This document shows, piece after piece, positions 37,301-45,884 of a stretch of DNA of 64,000 bases; the first letter of the stretch is position 1; each line of letters begins with the position of its first letter. The stretch lies in NCBI RefSeq assembly GCF_022811685.1, contig NZ_CP094532.1, positions 1,637,501 through 1,701,500 of the forward strand. The letters run 5' to 3'. The position numbers and the translations under genes are program-made. This DNA comes from Chryseobacterium suipulveris. Its GTDB lineage: Bacteria; Bacteroidota; Bacteroidia; Flavobacteriales; Weeksellaceae. The notes beneath the pieces were generated by a model, which was not told where the DNA came from, searched no databases, and saw only the letters and a program-made list of their open reading frames with translations.

Positions 37301-40300
37301 CCCTTTCCACAGCAGATAAAGCCAGAGTTGTTTCTGCAACGGTACCCGTAAATTCCATAAGCAAGGACATCATGAAAGATATCCGTTCGGAGAGTGTGAT
37401 TACCTATGACAATTATTACCTACCCATACAAACCACTACGAATGTTAATTATGGATTTGCCATTTCAACCACCCAACTCAATTACTACCCCCCTAATCTT
37501 ACCGGAGTTGGTAAAGATTACCATGTAGGAAGACCGCAGTCCAAAAACGAACAGATGCAGGTATATGGTGACACCAAAGGAGCCAAAGAAGATTACACTT
37601 ACGAAAACAACCTCCTGAAAACCAAAAAAAACTGGAACAGGGACAATACCGGCTGGGTTATGGAGACCTACTCCTACGACGGATTTGGGAACATCACCCA
37701 GAAAAAGGTTACCAGCAGTATTGACGGAAATTCTAAAACCGACAAGGCAGAATTTGAAAGCAAGGGAAGGTTTGTGACCAAGAAGATCGACAACCTCGGT
37801 TTGGAGACCTCTGTTGAATATAATGATTGGGGACAAGTGACCAAACAAACCGACCCTCTAGGGAATATCCTAACCAATGAATATGATTGGTGGGGCAAGC
37901 TCTTAAAATCAAAAACCAATCTTGCTGGAACCACCACCTATACCTATGAGAAAAACACCAATAGAGATGCCGTCGTCACCGAATACAGTGCGGATGGGGA
38001 TGTAAAGATATCCTATACCAATAAGCTCGGGCAAAATTATTTATCTACCACAAAAAAATTCGGGCAGGGCCAGTATATCTCTTCACAAATTTCGTATGAC
38101 GGACTCGGTAGAAAAACAGGAACATCCGAACCCTATTCCGGAGGATATCCTAGCCAATGGAACCTCATAAAATATGATGATTACTCCCGACCGATAAAGG
38201 CCACTTCGTTTACCGGAAAAATAGTGGAATCGGTGTATAATGATTCTCAAAGATCGGTAACCGTCACCGAAAAAGACACCAAACCCAATAACGGAACAAC
38301 CGACCGCTTCAAAAAACAAACAACAGATCCTCTGGGAAATATAAGTTCTTCCGAAGACTTGGGAGGTATTATCTATTTCAAATACAATGCGGCAGGAGAA
38401 AACACGGAAGCCAACTATGAGGGCAACATCGTGAAGACCACCTACGACGCGTGGGGAAATAAGACCCGCTTCGAGGATCCCTCCAACGGGGTGTACCAAT
38501 ACGAGTACAGTGGCTTTATGGGCGCGCTTTCGAAGTCCAAGAGCCCGAAGGGCGAGAAGACCTACACCTACAACGGCAAGGGGCAGCTTACCGAGCAGAG
38601 GGAGAAGAGCAAGACAGGCAACGCCACCGACAAGGTCATCAACTTTACGTACAACGACAAGGGGCTCATCACCAAGAAATACGGCACCTCCCTCGGGAAG
38701 CCCTACGGCAGCGGGATCGCCTACGACCAGTACGGCAGGGTGCTGAGCTCGTACGAGGAAAGCAACGGAAGGTATTTTATGAAAAAGGGCATCACCTACG
38801 ACGACAAGATGCGGGTGACCTCCTACGAGAAGTCCCTCTACTCCTCCGGCGTGCTTACCAAGGTGACGATCGAGAACGAATACGACGGCTGGAGCGGCGC
38901 ACTGTACAGGGTAAGGGAGAAGCCCACCGGGAAGATCCTGTGGGAGCTGAAGGAAACCAACGACCGGGGTCAGGTAAAAAAAGCCCAGTTAGGGAATGTA
39001 CATATCGAGAACGAATATGACGGCAGCGGCTTTTTAGATTTTGTGGACCACACTTCTAATGCAAACCAATCCACCGTACTCTATATAGACTACACCTTCG
39101 ATGCCGTAAAAAATGAGTTAAAGGATCGCAAAACCTTTGGAGACTTCAACATCATCGAGCAGTTTGAGTACGACGGCAATAACCGGCTGGTTAACTGGAC
39201 GGACCCGGTGACCGGGGCGTTTGCGCAGAACCAGAAGCGCAACCTGTACGACAACAAGGGGCGCATCACCCAGAACGACCAGGTGGGAAGCTTCGCCTTC
39301 TCCCCCGGCACGAAAAAGTACCAGCCAATCGGTATGGTGCTGAACGCGGCGGGAAACATGAACTATACCAACGACCTGCTGCAGAAAATATCCTACAACG
39401 AGAACAACGATCCCGTGTATATCGACGGATTGAAGGGCGACGTGCGATTTGAGTACGGATTGACAAGCATGAGGCAACGGGTTACCTATGGAGGAAATTT
39501 CCTCCCCCCTACCCCCTCCGAAACAGGGACAGAGGAGGGAAGGTTCACCAAGTACTACAGTGAGGACGGCAGCTATGAAATTATCAGAAATAACCAGACC
39601 GGGCAGGAAAAACATCTCATATATATTGGAGGAACGCCATACGAAAGCAATATTGTTTTCGTTAAAGGATATACGGAGAGCGGCGGTTCATTCAAATTTT
39701 TGCATAAGGATTATTTAGGTTCGGTTTTAGCCATTACGGATGAAGCAGGCAATAAACTGGAGCAAAGACACTTTGATGCTTGGGGCAACCTGACACACCT
39801 GAAGATTGGCAATGGAGCAATCATTACAGATAAAACCCAGATTAGTGATTATCTCGCAAACGGCAACCTTCTTGTAGATCGTGGTTACACTTCTCACGAG
39901 CATTTTGTGGAGGTCGGGTTGATCCACATGAACGGAAGGTTGTACGATCCTCTTCTGAAAAGGTTCCTAAATGCTGATGAAAATATACAGGATCCGCACA
40001 ACACGCAGAACTACAACAAGTATGGGTACGTGCTGAATAATCCACTGATGTATAATGATCCGAGCGGGGAGCTGTTCTGGTTTGCGGCATTGGCAGTTGC
40101 TTTAAAAAGTGTATTTTGGGCTGGAGTAGTTGCTGGGGCGATAGGTGGAGCAATCATAGGAAGTGCACTTTATTTAGGACAAGCTGCTATTACGGGTAAC
40201 TTCTCTTGGGGTGGTTTTGCGAAATCATTTTTTATGGGAGCTTTAACAGGGGCAGTCGCAGGAGGTCTAGGACAAGTTTTTAGTGCGGGCGGATTTTGGG

Positions 40301-41037
40301 CAACTGTAGGCAATGGTGCTTTGGCGGGAGCTGGTAGTGGCGGAGTAACTTCTCTAATAAATGGAACAAATTTCTTAGAAGGATTAGCAACAGGTGCTGT
40401 TATCGGTGGAGCAATTGGTGCGGTGAGTTATTCAATAAATTTCTATTCAAAAGGTGGCGGTAAGGAAGCGGGTGCTAGATTCTGGAGTGGAAAAGCCAAA
40501 TTAGATTTGTCAAAAGGATATGGTGCACACGGTGTTGATACAAAAGTATTAAATTCTGAAATTGATGCTACTTATGTAGGAGAATATAAAGGTGTCAAAG
40601 TATATGAGTCATCTGTTGGTTTCGGAAAAGGTGCTCAATCAGGAGGATTAACCTTGCCTCCTAACAAAATGGTGGTAGGAAAAGGTGCTTACGCTTTAAG
40701 AGATATCTTTGGAGATTCAGGAACTTATGATCTTTTTACCCACGAATTTGGACACATCCTACAAGCAAAAAAGGTTGGTGAGGCTGCATTCTATGATATT
40801 ATTGCTCCAAGCAGTGGTTATAGTGCAACTGTAAATTCATACAGAGGTCATAATCAATTTTGGACTGAAACTTGGGCTAATCAATTATCTTATGATTACT
40901 TTACCAATAGAAATTTACCCTTTAATCTTTTAGAGAATATTGCTAAACCGCTTTCACAGAAGTATATTGATATTTTCACTAAATACCTTTCAATAAGAGG
41001 TTTCAGCATTCCTACATCTTGGAATAAAATCCCATAA
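34363..41037 (+). CDS. Exported Rhs/SpvB polymorphic toxin with HExGH metallopeptidase-like tip (tip A)
   Basis: 2224 aa. Signal peptide 1-19 (KLYLLFYTLASLPYFSQ); an SpvB-like domain about 85-330 (LPPGVKSVAPQINLVYTSGS, GYGWNISGI). Five FG-GAP/calcium-type motifs follow: DFNGDSYLD near 398, DIDGDGISD near 506, DIDGDGKVD near 592, DFNGDGKLD near 645 and DLNHDGKSD near 714. YD repeats span about 1080-1750. The Rhs core reads HFVEVGLIHMNGRLYDPLLK (about 1847) and ends in NNPLMYNDPSGE (about 1892-1903), the conserved core/tip motif. The tip has a Gly-rich hydrophobic stretch (1905-2020) and HEFGH at 2127-2131 with a later TETWAN acidic segment, suggesting a zinc peptidase. From 40033 on, the coding DNA belongs to the inserted element, not to the resident gene. 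Confidence 0.9.
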   Translation: MRKLYLLFYTLASLPYFSQTILNQQETASRTVEDPNAVVLAQGFRATSATSNPFVAKIGTPANPGDQPVDSGAGSGNPSGPAGDIALKFHDTQGNIEVNGGGQLQFTLPIALPPGVKSVAPQINLVYTSGSGNGIAGYGWNISGITAISRIGKNIEKDGAIRGIQLDYSDYYSFNGQRLILKSGEYGKDGAEYVTEKFSNVKIRSVGAVSGQQWQGPEYWEVTFEDGSQAWYGATPNGGYVSARTPVEYNIVKWRDAQGNYISYSYTQANNVAVISNIQWGGNETLGKGHFNEIQLAYTGRDFKEENYVNGISLIQQRILTSITVNANGSPFKKYEIDNTFKNGTNYNFVKSITEYNSNNEAANPVTFSFPNNTQPNPEVITIPNADAFDGVKFTGDFNGDSYLDFVMSNGLVKLGAFDDNFVSISTGKHFNSDAVVVNTLLDEEGQIYNGNGIVQYESGKIVGYIFRNNNFVKVFEKLVYNQSDCQYQGGGVGCRIYSTLNEGDIDGDGISDIFLTLEREECNWVYIPGCEEKTNEIDNKSVPPCYELRCDTYPIGNFIIDLKNSNNSISTFTVASGVPNAYYATQKYMDIDGDGKVDIINISNTSYVVLEYTKVAANQYQKNVKFSGNLNEVKDTAFPVLFGDFNGDGKLDFVIPITENKSSGKDDWRFYIGTGIGFKTYVKQDFMWYHKPYTDWNNGYALIFRVHHYSISDLNHDGKSDIIHTMSKSSADIYTGTRRYYSYVIEARQQNGIDNLGNISFLSPPLKTYQGIVNDIYDLTQFTPLTAPIKSGNNQYDMYLYWKNTVVRYKSETPVIELSRINSIHQSGNNTYVEYKELLADFYKNPVKMNYPYFSFERIDQSFAVSQLRQLLPAGTRKQDFRYRSMITHLQGKGMIGFRQTARSSWYTDDLANTKIWSGVEIDPLNDGVPIKEWSIKNYTESSIFPLDISENNSQLLSFKSTQYRFDKLLNGNVVDINTLSTADKARVVSATVPVNSISKDIMKDIRSESVITYDNYYLPIQTTTNVNYGFAISTTQLNYYPPNLTGVGKDYHVGRPQSKNEQMQVYGDTKGAKEDYTYENNLLKTKKNWNRDNTGWVMETYSYDGFGNITQKKVTSSIDGNSKTDKAEFESKGRFVTKKIDNLGLETSVEYNDWGQVTKQTDPLGNILTNEYDWWGKLLKSKTNLAGTTTYTYEKNTNRDAVVTEYSADGDVKISYTNKLGQNYLSTTKKFGQGQYISSQISYDGLGRKTGTSEPYSGGYPSQWNLIKYDDYSRPIKATSFTGKIVESVYNDSQRSVTVTEKDTKPNNGTTDRFKKQTTDPLGNISSSEDLGGIIYFKYNAAGENTEANYEGNIVKTTYDAWGNKTRFEDPSNGVYQYEYSGFMGALSKSKSPKGEKTYTYNGKGQLTEQREKSKTGNATDKVINFTYNDKGLITKKYGTSLGKPYGSGIAYDQYGRVLSSYEESNGRYFMKKGITYDDKMRVTSYEKSLYSSGVLTKVTIENEYDGWSGALYRVREKPTGKILWELKETNDRGQVKKAQLGNVHIENEYDGSGFLDFVDHTSNANQSTVLYIDYTFDAVKNELKDRKTFGDFNIIEQFEYDGNNRLVNWTDPVTGAFAQNQKRNLYDNKGRITQNDQVGSFAFSPGTKKYQPIGMVLNAAGNMNYTNDLLQKISYNENNDPVYIDGLKGDVRFEYGLTSMRQRVTYGGNFLPPTPSETGTEEGRFTKYYSEDGSYEIIRNNQTGQEKHLIYIGGTPYESNIVFVKGYTESGGSFKFLHKDYLGSVLAITDEAGNKLEQRHFDAWGNLTHLKIGNGAIITDKTQISDYLANGNLLVDRGYTSHEHFVEVGLIHMNGRLYDPLLKRFLNADENIQDPHNTQNYNKYGYVLNNPLMYNDPSGELFWFAALAVALKSVFWAGVVAGAIGGAIIGSALYLGQAAITGNFSWGGFAKSFFMGALTGAVAGGLGQVFSAGGFWATVGNGALAGAGSGGVTSLINGTNFLEGLATGAVIGGAIGAVSYSINFYSKGGGKEAGARFWSGKAKLDLSKGYGAHGVDTKVLNSEIDATYVGEYKGVKVYESSVGFGKGAQSGGLTLPPNKMVVGKGAYALRDIFGDSGTYDLFTHEFGHILQAKKVGEAAFYDIIAPSSGYSATVNSYRGHNQFWTETWANQLSYDYFTNRNLPFNLLENIAKPLSQKYIDIFTKYLSIRGFSIPTSWNKIP
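40026..40043 (+). other. Left attachment junction (attL) inside the rhs reading frame
   Basis: The sequence is GTACGTG-CTGAA-TAATCC. The left arm is resident rhs core (same as at 59045) and the right arm is element sequence (same as at 48543). CTGAA (40033-40037) is the shared stretch. The crossover falls between the Val and Leu codons of YVLNNP, so the frame is kept. Confidence 0.75.
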
Positions 41038-41046
41038 AAAAAACAT

Positions 41047-41505
41047 ATGAAAAATATATTATTAATTAATTTCCTTCTTATTATTTCTTGCACTTCAAGA
41101 ATCAAGGATGGCGCCAATTTGACCGTCTATAATGAGACTCCATCTGATATCTATATAATAGATAGATACACAATAGACAAAAAAACAAAAAAAAATATAG
41201 ATATCTTTGACAATGGTTTTAGTAGTGATAGAAATAAAAAAATAATTCATTTAAAAGATAATTTAATCACTATGTACACTAACAAGACAATTTTTTTTCC
41301 TTTGAAAGATTATGAAAATAATAAGATTTATAACTCTCTAATATTTTATTTTATAAAAAGAGAAGATTTAGGGAAAACAAAACAAGAAATATTTGAAAAA
41401 AAACTGTATGATAGTATACGTATAAATTTAGATAAATTTCATCAAGAAGGTAGTGATAATCATCTTTATATAGAAGAAAATAAATCCGAGTTTAAAAATA
41501 ATTGA
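41047..41505 (+). CDS. Putative immunity lipoprotein to tip A (copy 1)
   Basis: 152 aa, starting 9 nt after the Rhs stop. The N-terminus KNILLINFLLIISC ends in a lipobox-like LIISC, so it is probably a lipoprotein acting outside the cytoplasm. The mature part is Lys/Asn-rich (VYNETPSDIYIIDRYTIDKK, SRNKK-type stretches) and not a family I recognise. Position directly after a toxin tip and extreme AT content are typical of immunity genes. A lipoprotein partner implies that the tip A peptidase acts in the periplasm or envelope (inference). An IS element begins within a few bases of its stop. Confidence 0.65.
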   Translation: MKNILLINFLLIISCTSRIKDGANLTVYNETPSDIYIIDRYTIDKKTKKNIDIFDNGFSSDRNKKIIHLKDNLITMYTNKTIFFPLKDYENNKIYNSLIFYFIKREDLGKTKQEIFEKKLYDSIRINLDKFHQEGSDNHLYIEENKSEFKNN

Positions 41506-41506
41506 A

Positions 41507-42949
41507 CAAAAAAAGGCTGTCGTTCGACTAGTCATGGTCGGAAGAAAATTCCGGCCATTTTTTATGTTAAGTTTTAAAAACCTTGTCGGGATTTCCTCCA
41601 GCAAAAATGATTAATATAGCGGTAATCATATCCCGAATTTCCATTGCAATACGTCTTTTGGCGGTTTTGTATCCCAAATCGTTTACTTTTTTATAAATCA
41701 GAAGTAGCATAGAAGCAATCATGGTCATATAAATCATTACTTCGATTCCGTTTTTGTTCATTGATACCAAATGACTTAGATTGAGTTCCTGCTTTAGGAA
41801 TCTAAAAAACACTTCAATATCCCAACGTTTTCTGTAATAATCTGCAATTTCTTTTGCCGAAAGTTCAAATTCATTGGTCAAAAACCAAAATTCTTTGTCT
41901 TTTTTTTCGTTTTTGATGACTACTAGTCGGAAACAAGTTTCTACTTTTTCTTCACGATGATGAATATTCCCACGTTTATTCAAAACTGGTTTTCCAGTGT
42001 AAAGCTTTACTTTGCTGTCTTTCATCACTTCCCAGTCATCCCATTTTTGAGATTTTTTTCCATCAAGAAAAGATTCTATTTCTTCAAATTTGCGGTTTTC
42101 TTTACTTCGGATAATGAATTTTACCGATTTTTCATCAAAATCTTTCATCACTCTTGTGGATTGCAAACCCCTGTCTATCACGTAAATATTCTCGTGATGT
42201 TCTTCTTTTTTTACTTGTTTCAGAATAGCTTCGGGAAGTGCGGCTTCCTCTGACGAATATTTTTGTCCAGTAAAGACTTCGACACCTGAAGGCAAAATTC
42301 CATCAAATGAAAAACTGAATTTCACCAGTTTCTTCCCACTTTTCTGGTCGATTCCTTCTTTGAGTTTGGCGCAGGTATCGGCAACAATGGTGCTGTCAAC
42401 CCTGATTAGGTTGTACTTTTCGATTTCGGTCTTCGAATAAAGTTCAGAAAACCTTCCGTACATCTGCTCGTAAATTTCTTTAAAATAATTGGAATCGATT
42501 TTGGAAAGCCTTTCAGAGATAGAACTTCTGCGTACTTTTTCCTCTTCACCCAAACCAAACAAGGCTTTGAAACCACTGCTGTTAAAGGTGTCTTCTAAGG
42601 TTCTTTGGCTTAATTTTTCATTATCAAAAATACAAAATAAAAGCAAATAAAACATTTTCTTACCGTGAAGCACTTTGCTATAGTGGTCTACTTTAGAAGT
42701 TGCAGAAAGATGGGTTAAAAGCGCTTCGGGAATAAACTCCAAAACTTGCTTGAGGGAGATTTTGTGGTCTTTAAAAACTGACATAATTAATTGATTATCA
42801 GCTATAAAGATACGAAATTAAATTCAAATAAACAAGTTAAATAATTGATAATCAACCTGTTAAATCACTTCATCTTCACAACAAAAAAAACAAAAAAGTC
42901 GGAAGAAAAATCTTCCGACCATGACTAGTCGTTCGACAGTCTTTTTTGT
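41507..42949 (-). mobile_element. IS4-family insertion sequence, copy 1
   Basis: Ends carry inverted repeats CTGTCG..CGACTAGTCATGG (left, from 41517) and the complementary CCATGACTAGTCG..CGACAG (right, to 42939). The arms are about 29 bp with two central mismatches, and the similarity extends outwards into ACAAAAAAG-like sequence. Inside is a single transposase. I could not identify a target-site duplication. It lies between the immunity gene and the XRE gene, 2-3 nt from each stop. Confidence 0.75.
41567..42784 (-). CDS. IS4 family transposase, copy 1
   Basis: 405-aa DDE transposase. First acidic residue in RVDSTIVAD near 127; second in IYVIDRGLQ near 200. The IS4 YREK signature is intact: in YRKRWDIEVFFRFLKQ, Y-(2)-R-(3)-E-(6)-K fits exactly. 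The C-terminal helices follow (MIYMTMIASMLLLIYKK). It is full length and apparently active. A hairpin at the left end (GTCGGAAGAAAATTCCGG) can serve as terminator. Confidence 0.92.
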   Translation of the reverse strand: MSVFKDHKISLKQVLEFIPEALLTHLSATSKVDHYSKVLHGKKMFYLLLFCIFDNEKLSQRTLEDTFNSSGFKALFGLGEEEKVRRSSISERLSKIDSNYFKEIYEQMYGRFSELYSKTEIEKYNLIRVDSTIVADTCAKLKEGIDQKSGKKLVKFSFSFDGILPSGVEVFTGQKYSSEEAALPEAILKQVKKEEHHENIYVIDRGLQSTRVMKDFDEKSVKFIIRSKENRKFEEIESFLDGKKSQKWDDWEVMKDSKVKLYTGKPVLNKRGNIHHREEKVETCFRLVVIKNEKKDKEFWFLTNEFELSAKEIADYYRKRWDIEVFFRFLKQELNLSHLVSMNKNGIEVMIYMTMIASMLLLIYKKVNDLGYKTAKRRIAMEIRDMITAILIIFAGGNPDKVFKT

Positions 42950-42950
42950 A

Positions 42951-43286
42951 TTATAGAGCAGCAATATTTTTAAGTTTTGCGGCTTTGATAAAAGCGTCGA
43001 TGGTAGCGAAGATGTGGCTTTTGGTGTCGTTGTCCAGTTCTTGTATCGCCTTTAGTTTTTTCAGGGTGTCGTTGTCAATCTGCTCATATTCTCCGTCTTT
43101 TACGAGATAATCCAGCGTTACGCCAAGAGCATCAGCAATTTTTGTAGCCACTTCAATAGAGGGAACATTTTCCCCACGCTCATATTTTCCTATAATGTCT
43201 CCAGAGGTTCCAATGGTTTTGCCAAGGTCGCTCTGCTTTATTTTTTTTTGTTTTCTGGCAAAAGCCAATCTGTCTGCAAAAGCCAT
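42951..43286 (-). CDS. XRE family repressor, copy 1
   Basis: 111 aa with a lambda-type HTH at residues 7-65 (ARKQKKIKQSDLGKTIGTSG, KYERGENVPSIEVATKIADALGVTLDYLV). It is divergent from the primase gene. The minus-strand -7 element TATATTTG (43325-43332) and a perfect palindrome AACTTATAAGTT (43336-43347) lie between the two starts. It probably represses itself and the replication/recombination genes, keeping the element integrated (inference by analogy with phage repressors). Confidence 0.88.
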   Translation of the reverse strand: MAFADRLAFARKQKKIKQSDLGKTIGTSGDIIGKYERGENVPSIEVATKIADALGVTLDYLVKDGEYEQIDNDTLKKLKAIQELDNDTKSHIFATIDAFIKAAKLKNIAAL

Positions 43287-43304
43287 AAATAAGTCGTTTT
43301 TATG

Positions 43305-43398
43305 AGTTATAAACTAAAGATTAGCAAATATAAGCAACTTATAAGTTAGATAAAAATAAAATAATACTTGCATATAAAAGTTAAATGAGTTAGATTTG
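43305..43398. promoter_or_regulatory. Divergent promoter/operator region, XRE and primase (copy 1)
   Basis: Plus strand: TTG (43368-43370), 20 nt, TAGATTTG (43391-43398), for the primase operon. Minus strand: TATATTTG (43325-43332), for xre. The candidate operator is AACTTATAAGTT (43336-43347); a related AGTT-ATA-AACT lies at 43305-43315 and AGTTA half-sites at about 43379 and 43389. Copy 2 has the same at +8510. Confidence 0.6.
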
Positions 43399-43441
43399 TG
43401 AGGTATTTGTCAGATAAAATATTTTCAAAAATTTTTAGTCT

Positions 43442-45796
43442 ATGGAAATCTCCGAAATCAAAAATCGTTTAAGCCTCTCCGAGGTTCTACACCATTACAA
43501 TCTACAGCCTAAAAACAATATGCTGAAATGTTTCCACCACGAAGACAAGAAACCAAGTATGCAGGTGAATTTGGAGAAGAATTTTTATAAATGCCACAGT
43601 TGTGGGAAAACAGGCGATGTCATCCAGTTTATAGAAGATTTTGAAAACTTAGATAAGCATAATGCAATTTTAAAAGCACAATCTTTAATTGGTTCAGAAG
43701 TTCCAACAATGATAAAACCGAAAATTGAAAATAAAAGTCAGTCCGACACGGTATTTTTGGAAAAAATTTTTAAAACGTTCCGAAAAGGTATCTACAACTC
43801 CAATCCAGCGAAGGAATATGCGGAAAAGAGAAATCTAAAAGTAGCATTGGGAGAAAACAAGGAGGGGCTGGAAATCGGCTTCAACTCGGGACAATTCCAC
43901 CACGGAGAACGGAAAGACGAGGAACTGATTAAAAAATCTTTGGAAGCGGGATTGTTGATTGACAAAGGAATTTTGGGAAGAACAGGGGAAAAAGCGTTTG
44001 GAATTTTTGCGAATAAATGTCTGATTTTTCCTTTAAGGAATAAAGAAAACGAGATTGTAAGCTTTTACGGAAGAAGTATTTTTGAAAACAAGGAAGCGAA
44101 ACACTTCTATTTGAGAAACCGAAGCGGAATTTATCCAGCTTATCCAAAAAAGGAAACGAAGAAACTTATTTTAACAGAAGCGATAATCGACTGTGCAAGT
44201 TTACTGCAAATACGACAAATAAAGGAAAATTACAGTTTAATCAGTTGCTTTGGAACAAACGGTTTAAACGAAGAGATTTTACAAGCAATAAAAGAACTCA
44301 AGAATTTAGAAGAAATTATTTTTTGTTTTGATAATGATAAAGCAGGAAAAACCGCAGTAGAAAAATATGCCAATCAATTATTAATGGTTAATTATAAATT
44401 GTTAATTACAAATGTGGAACTTCCTAACAAAGATATAAACGAAACTCTGCAACTCCACAGTGAAGAAATATTTTTGGAACTTTTAGAGAACCGAAAAGAT
44501 ATTTTTCTTTCAAATGAAAATAAAAAAATTATTGTTACCGAAGCAGAACCAAGAGCAGAACCAAAAAATAATATTGATTTTTTAAAGCAGAAAAATTTAC
44601 TGCAGGAACTCAATAAGCTCATAGAAAAAGCGGGAATCATCGGGGAAGAAAACAGCAGATTATTACTGTTTTTGATTACAATCAGTTACCTAAACAAAAG
44701 TCCGCTACACGGAATTGTGCAGGGAAGTTCGGGAAGCGGAAAAACCCACATTATCTCAAGGATTGCGGACCTGATGCCACAGGAAGATGTCTTAAGATTT
44801 ACAAGAATTACGGAGAGTTCTCTTTATAATTGGGGAGAATTTGATTTATTTCAAAAAATCATAATTATTGAAGATCTGGACGGATTAAAGGAAGATGCAC
44901 TTTATGCGTTAAGGGAATTTATCTCCAACCAAGTTTTAAGAAGTTCGGTAACCATCAAAGATAAAAAGGGAAACAACAAGTCTTCCCACAAAATCGTGAA
45001 AGGACAGTTCAGCAGTTTATCTGCGACAACCAAGGGCGAATTATACGAGGACAATATGAACAGGAGCTTTATCATCGCCATCAATGAAAGCGAGGAACAG
45101 ACGGAGAAAATAATATCCTACCAAAACCGCAGAAATGCGGGAGAAATCGACAGAAACGAGCAGGAAAAGGCGATTGGTTTTATTCAAAAATTGGTAAGAA
45201 ATCTAAAGCATTACGAGGTGGTAAATCCTTATGCAACACAGATACAGCTACCTAATAATGTAAAAAATAAAAGACGTTTAAATGAAATGTTCCAATCGAC
45301 TATTAAGCAAATAACCCTATTACACCAATATCAGAGAGAAATATCCTCCTCCAGCTCCTCCAAAGGAGGAGAGCAATATTTGGTTACGGAAATAGAGGAT
45401 GTTGAGAATGCCGTAGAAATCTTATTTGAAAGCATCATTTTAAAAATAGACGAACTGGACGGAAGTTTAAGACAGTTTTTTGAAAAATTGAAGAAAGCCT
45501 TTACGGACAATCATTTTACACGGTTTGATGCAATGGGAATTACGGGGTTTAAAAAGACACAGTTGCAGTTTTATCTCAATGAATTGGTACGATTGGAATA
45601 TTTAAAACAGATTGGCTTTGCGAACAAAGGATTTAAATATAAAGTTTCTTATAGCGACAATATCCAGAAAGTTAGGAAAGATTTAAAAGAAGCTTTTACG
45701 AAACAGCTGGAAGAACTTAAACTGAACGCTACCGAACACAAGCGAACGCCAAACGGAAGCGAAACGAACGCTAAAGCACAACCTATGACCATCTAA
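43442..45796 (+). CDS. CHC2 zinc finger / Toprim primase with C-terminal P-loop ATPase, copy 1
   Basis: 784 aa. The N-terminal CHC2 zinc ribbon (CFHHEDKKPSMQV, YKCHSCGKTGDVIQFIEDF; residues 29-65) is that of DnaG-type primases. The Toprim core is LILTEAIIDCASLL near 240 and IIFCFDNDKAGKTAVEKY near 292. The second half has Walker A GSSGSGKTH near 430 and Walker B IIIEDLDG near 480, suggesting an NTPase or helicase. It would let the excised circle replicate. A palindromic repeat is embedded in frame at 45345-45372 (Ser-rich SSSSSSKGG). It is followed after 88 nt by the recombinase genes. Confidence 0.82.
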   Translation: MEISEIKNRLSLSEVLHHYNLQPKNNMLKCFHHEDKKPSMQVNLEKNFYKCHSCGKTGDVIQFIEDFENLDKHNAILKAQSLIGSEVPTMIKPKIENKSQSDTVFLEKIFKTFRKGIYNSNPAKEYAEKRNLKVALGENKEGLEIGFNSGQFHHGERKDEELIKKSLEAGLLIDKGILGRTGEKAFGIFANKCLIFPLRNKENEIVSFYGRSIFENKEAKHFYLRNRSGIYPAYPKKETKKLILTEAIIDCASLLQIRQIKENYSLISCFGTNGLNEEILQAIKELKNLEEIIFCFDNDKAGKTAVEKYANQLLMVNYKLLITNVELPNKDINETLQLHSEEIFLELLENRKDIFLSNENKKIIVTEAEPRAEPKNNIDFLKQKNLLQELNKLIEKAGIIGEENSRLLLFLITISYLNKSPLHGIVQGSSGSGKTHIISRIADLMPQEDVLRFTRITESSLYNWGEFDLFQKIIIIEDLDGLKEDALYALREFISNQVLRSSVTIKDKKGNNKSSHKIVKGQFSSLSATTKGELYEDNMNRSFIIAINESEEQTEKIISYQNRRNAGEIDRNEQEKAIGFIQKLVRNLKHYEVVNPYATQIQLPNNVKNKRRLNEMFQSTIKQITLLHQYQREISSSSSSKGGEQYLVTEIEDVENAVEILFESIILKIDELDGSLRQFFEKLKKAFTDNHFTRFDAMGITGFKKTQLQFYLNELVRLEYLKQIGFANKGFKYKVSYSDNIQKVRKDLKEAFTKQLEELKLNATEHKRTPNGSETNAKAQPMTI

Positions 45797-45884
45797 ATCT
45801 CTTATTATCAAATCTTTATTAGTTACAATTGGTTATCGTTCGGAAAAATCGAAAATATTACAAAAGCAAAAAGGCCATATGTGA

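Noticed and set aside
38510..38746. Arg/Thr/Pro-rich plus-strand ORF inside rhs
   Set aside because: It is a shadow frame of the GC-rich YD-repeat segment of the Rhs gene.
41507..42949. The IS4 element as cause of the 8.5-kb duplication
   Set aside because: The duplication borders are at CTGAA in rhs sequence, not at the IS ends, and the IS sits at the same internal place in both copies.
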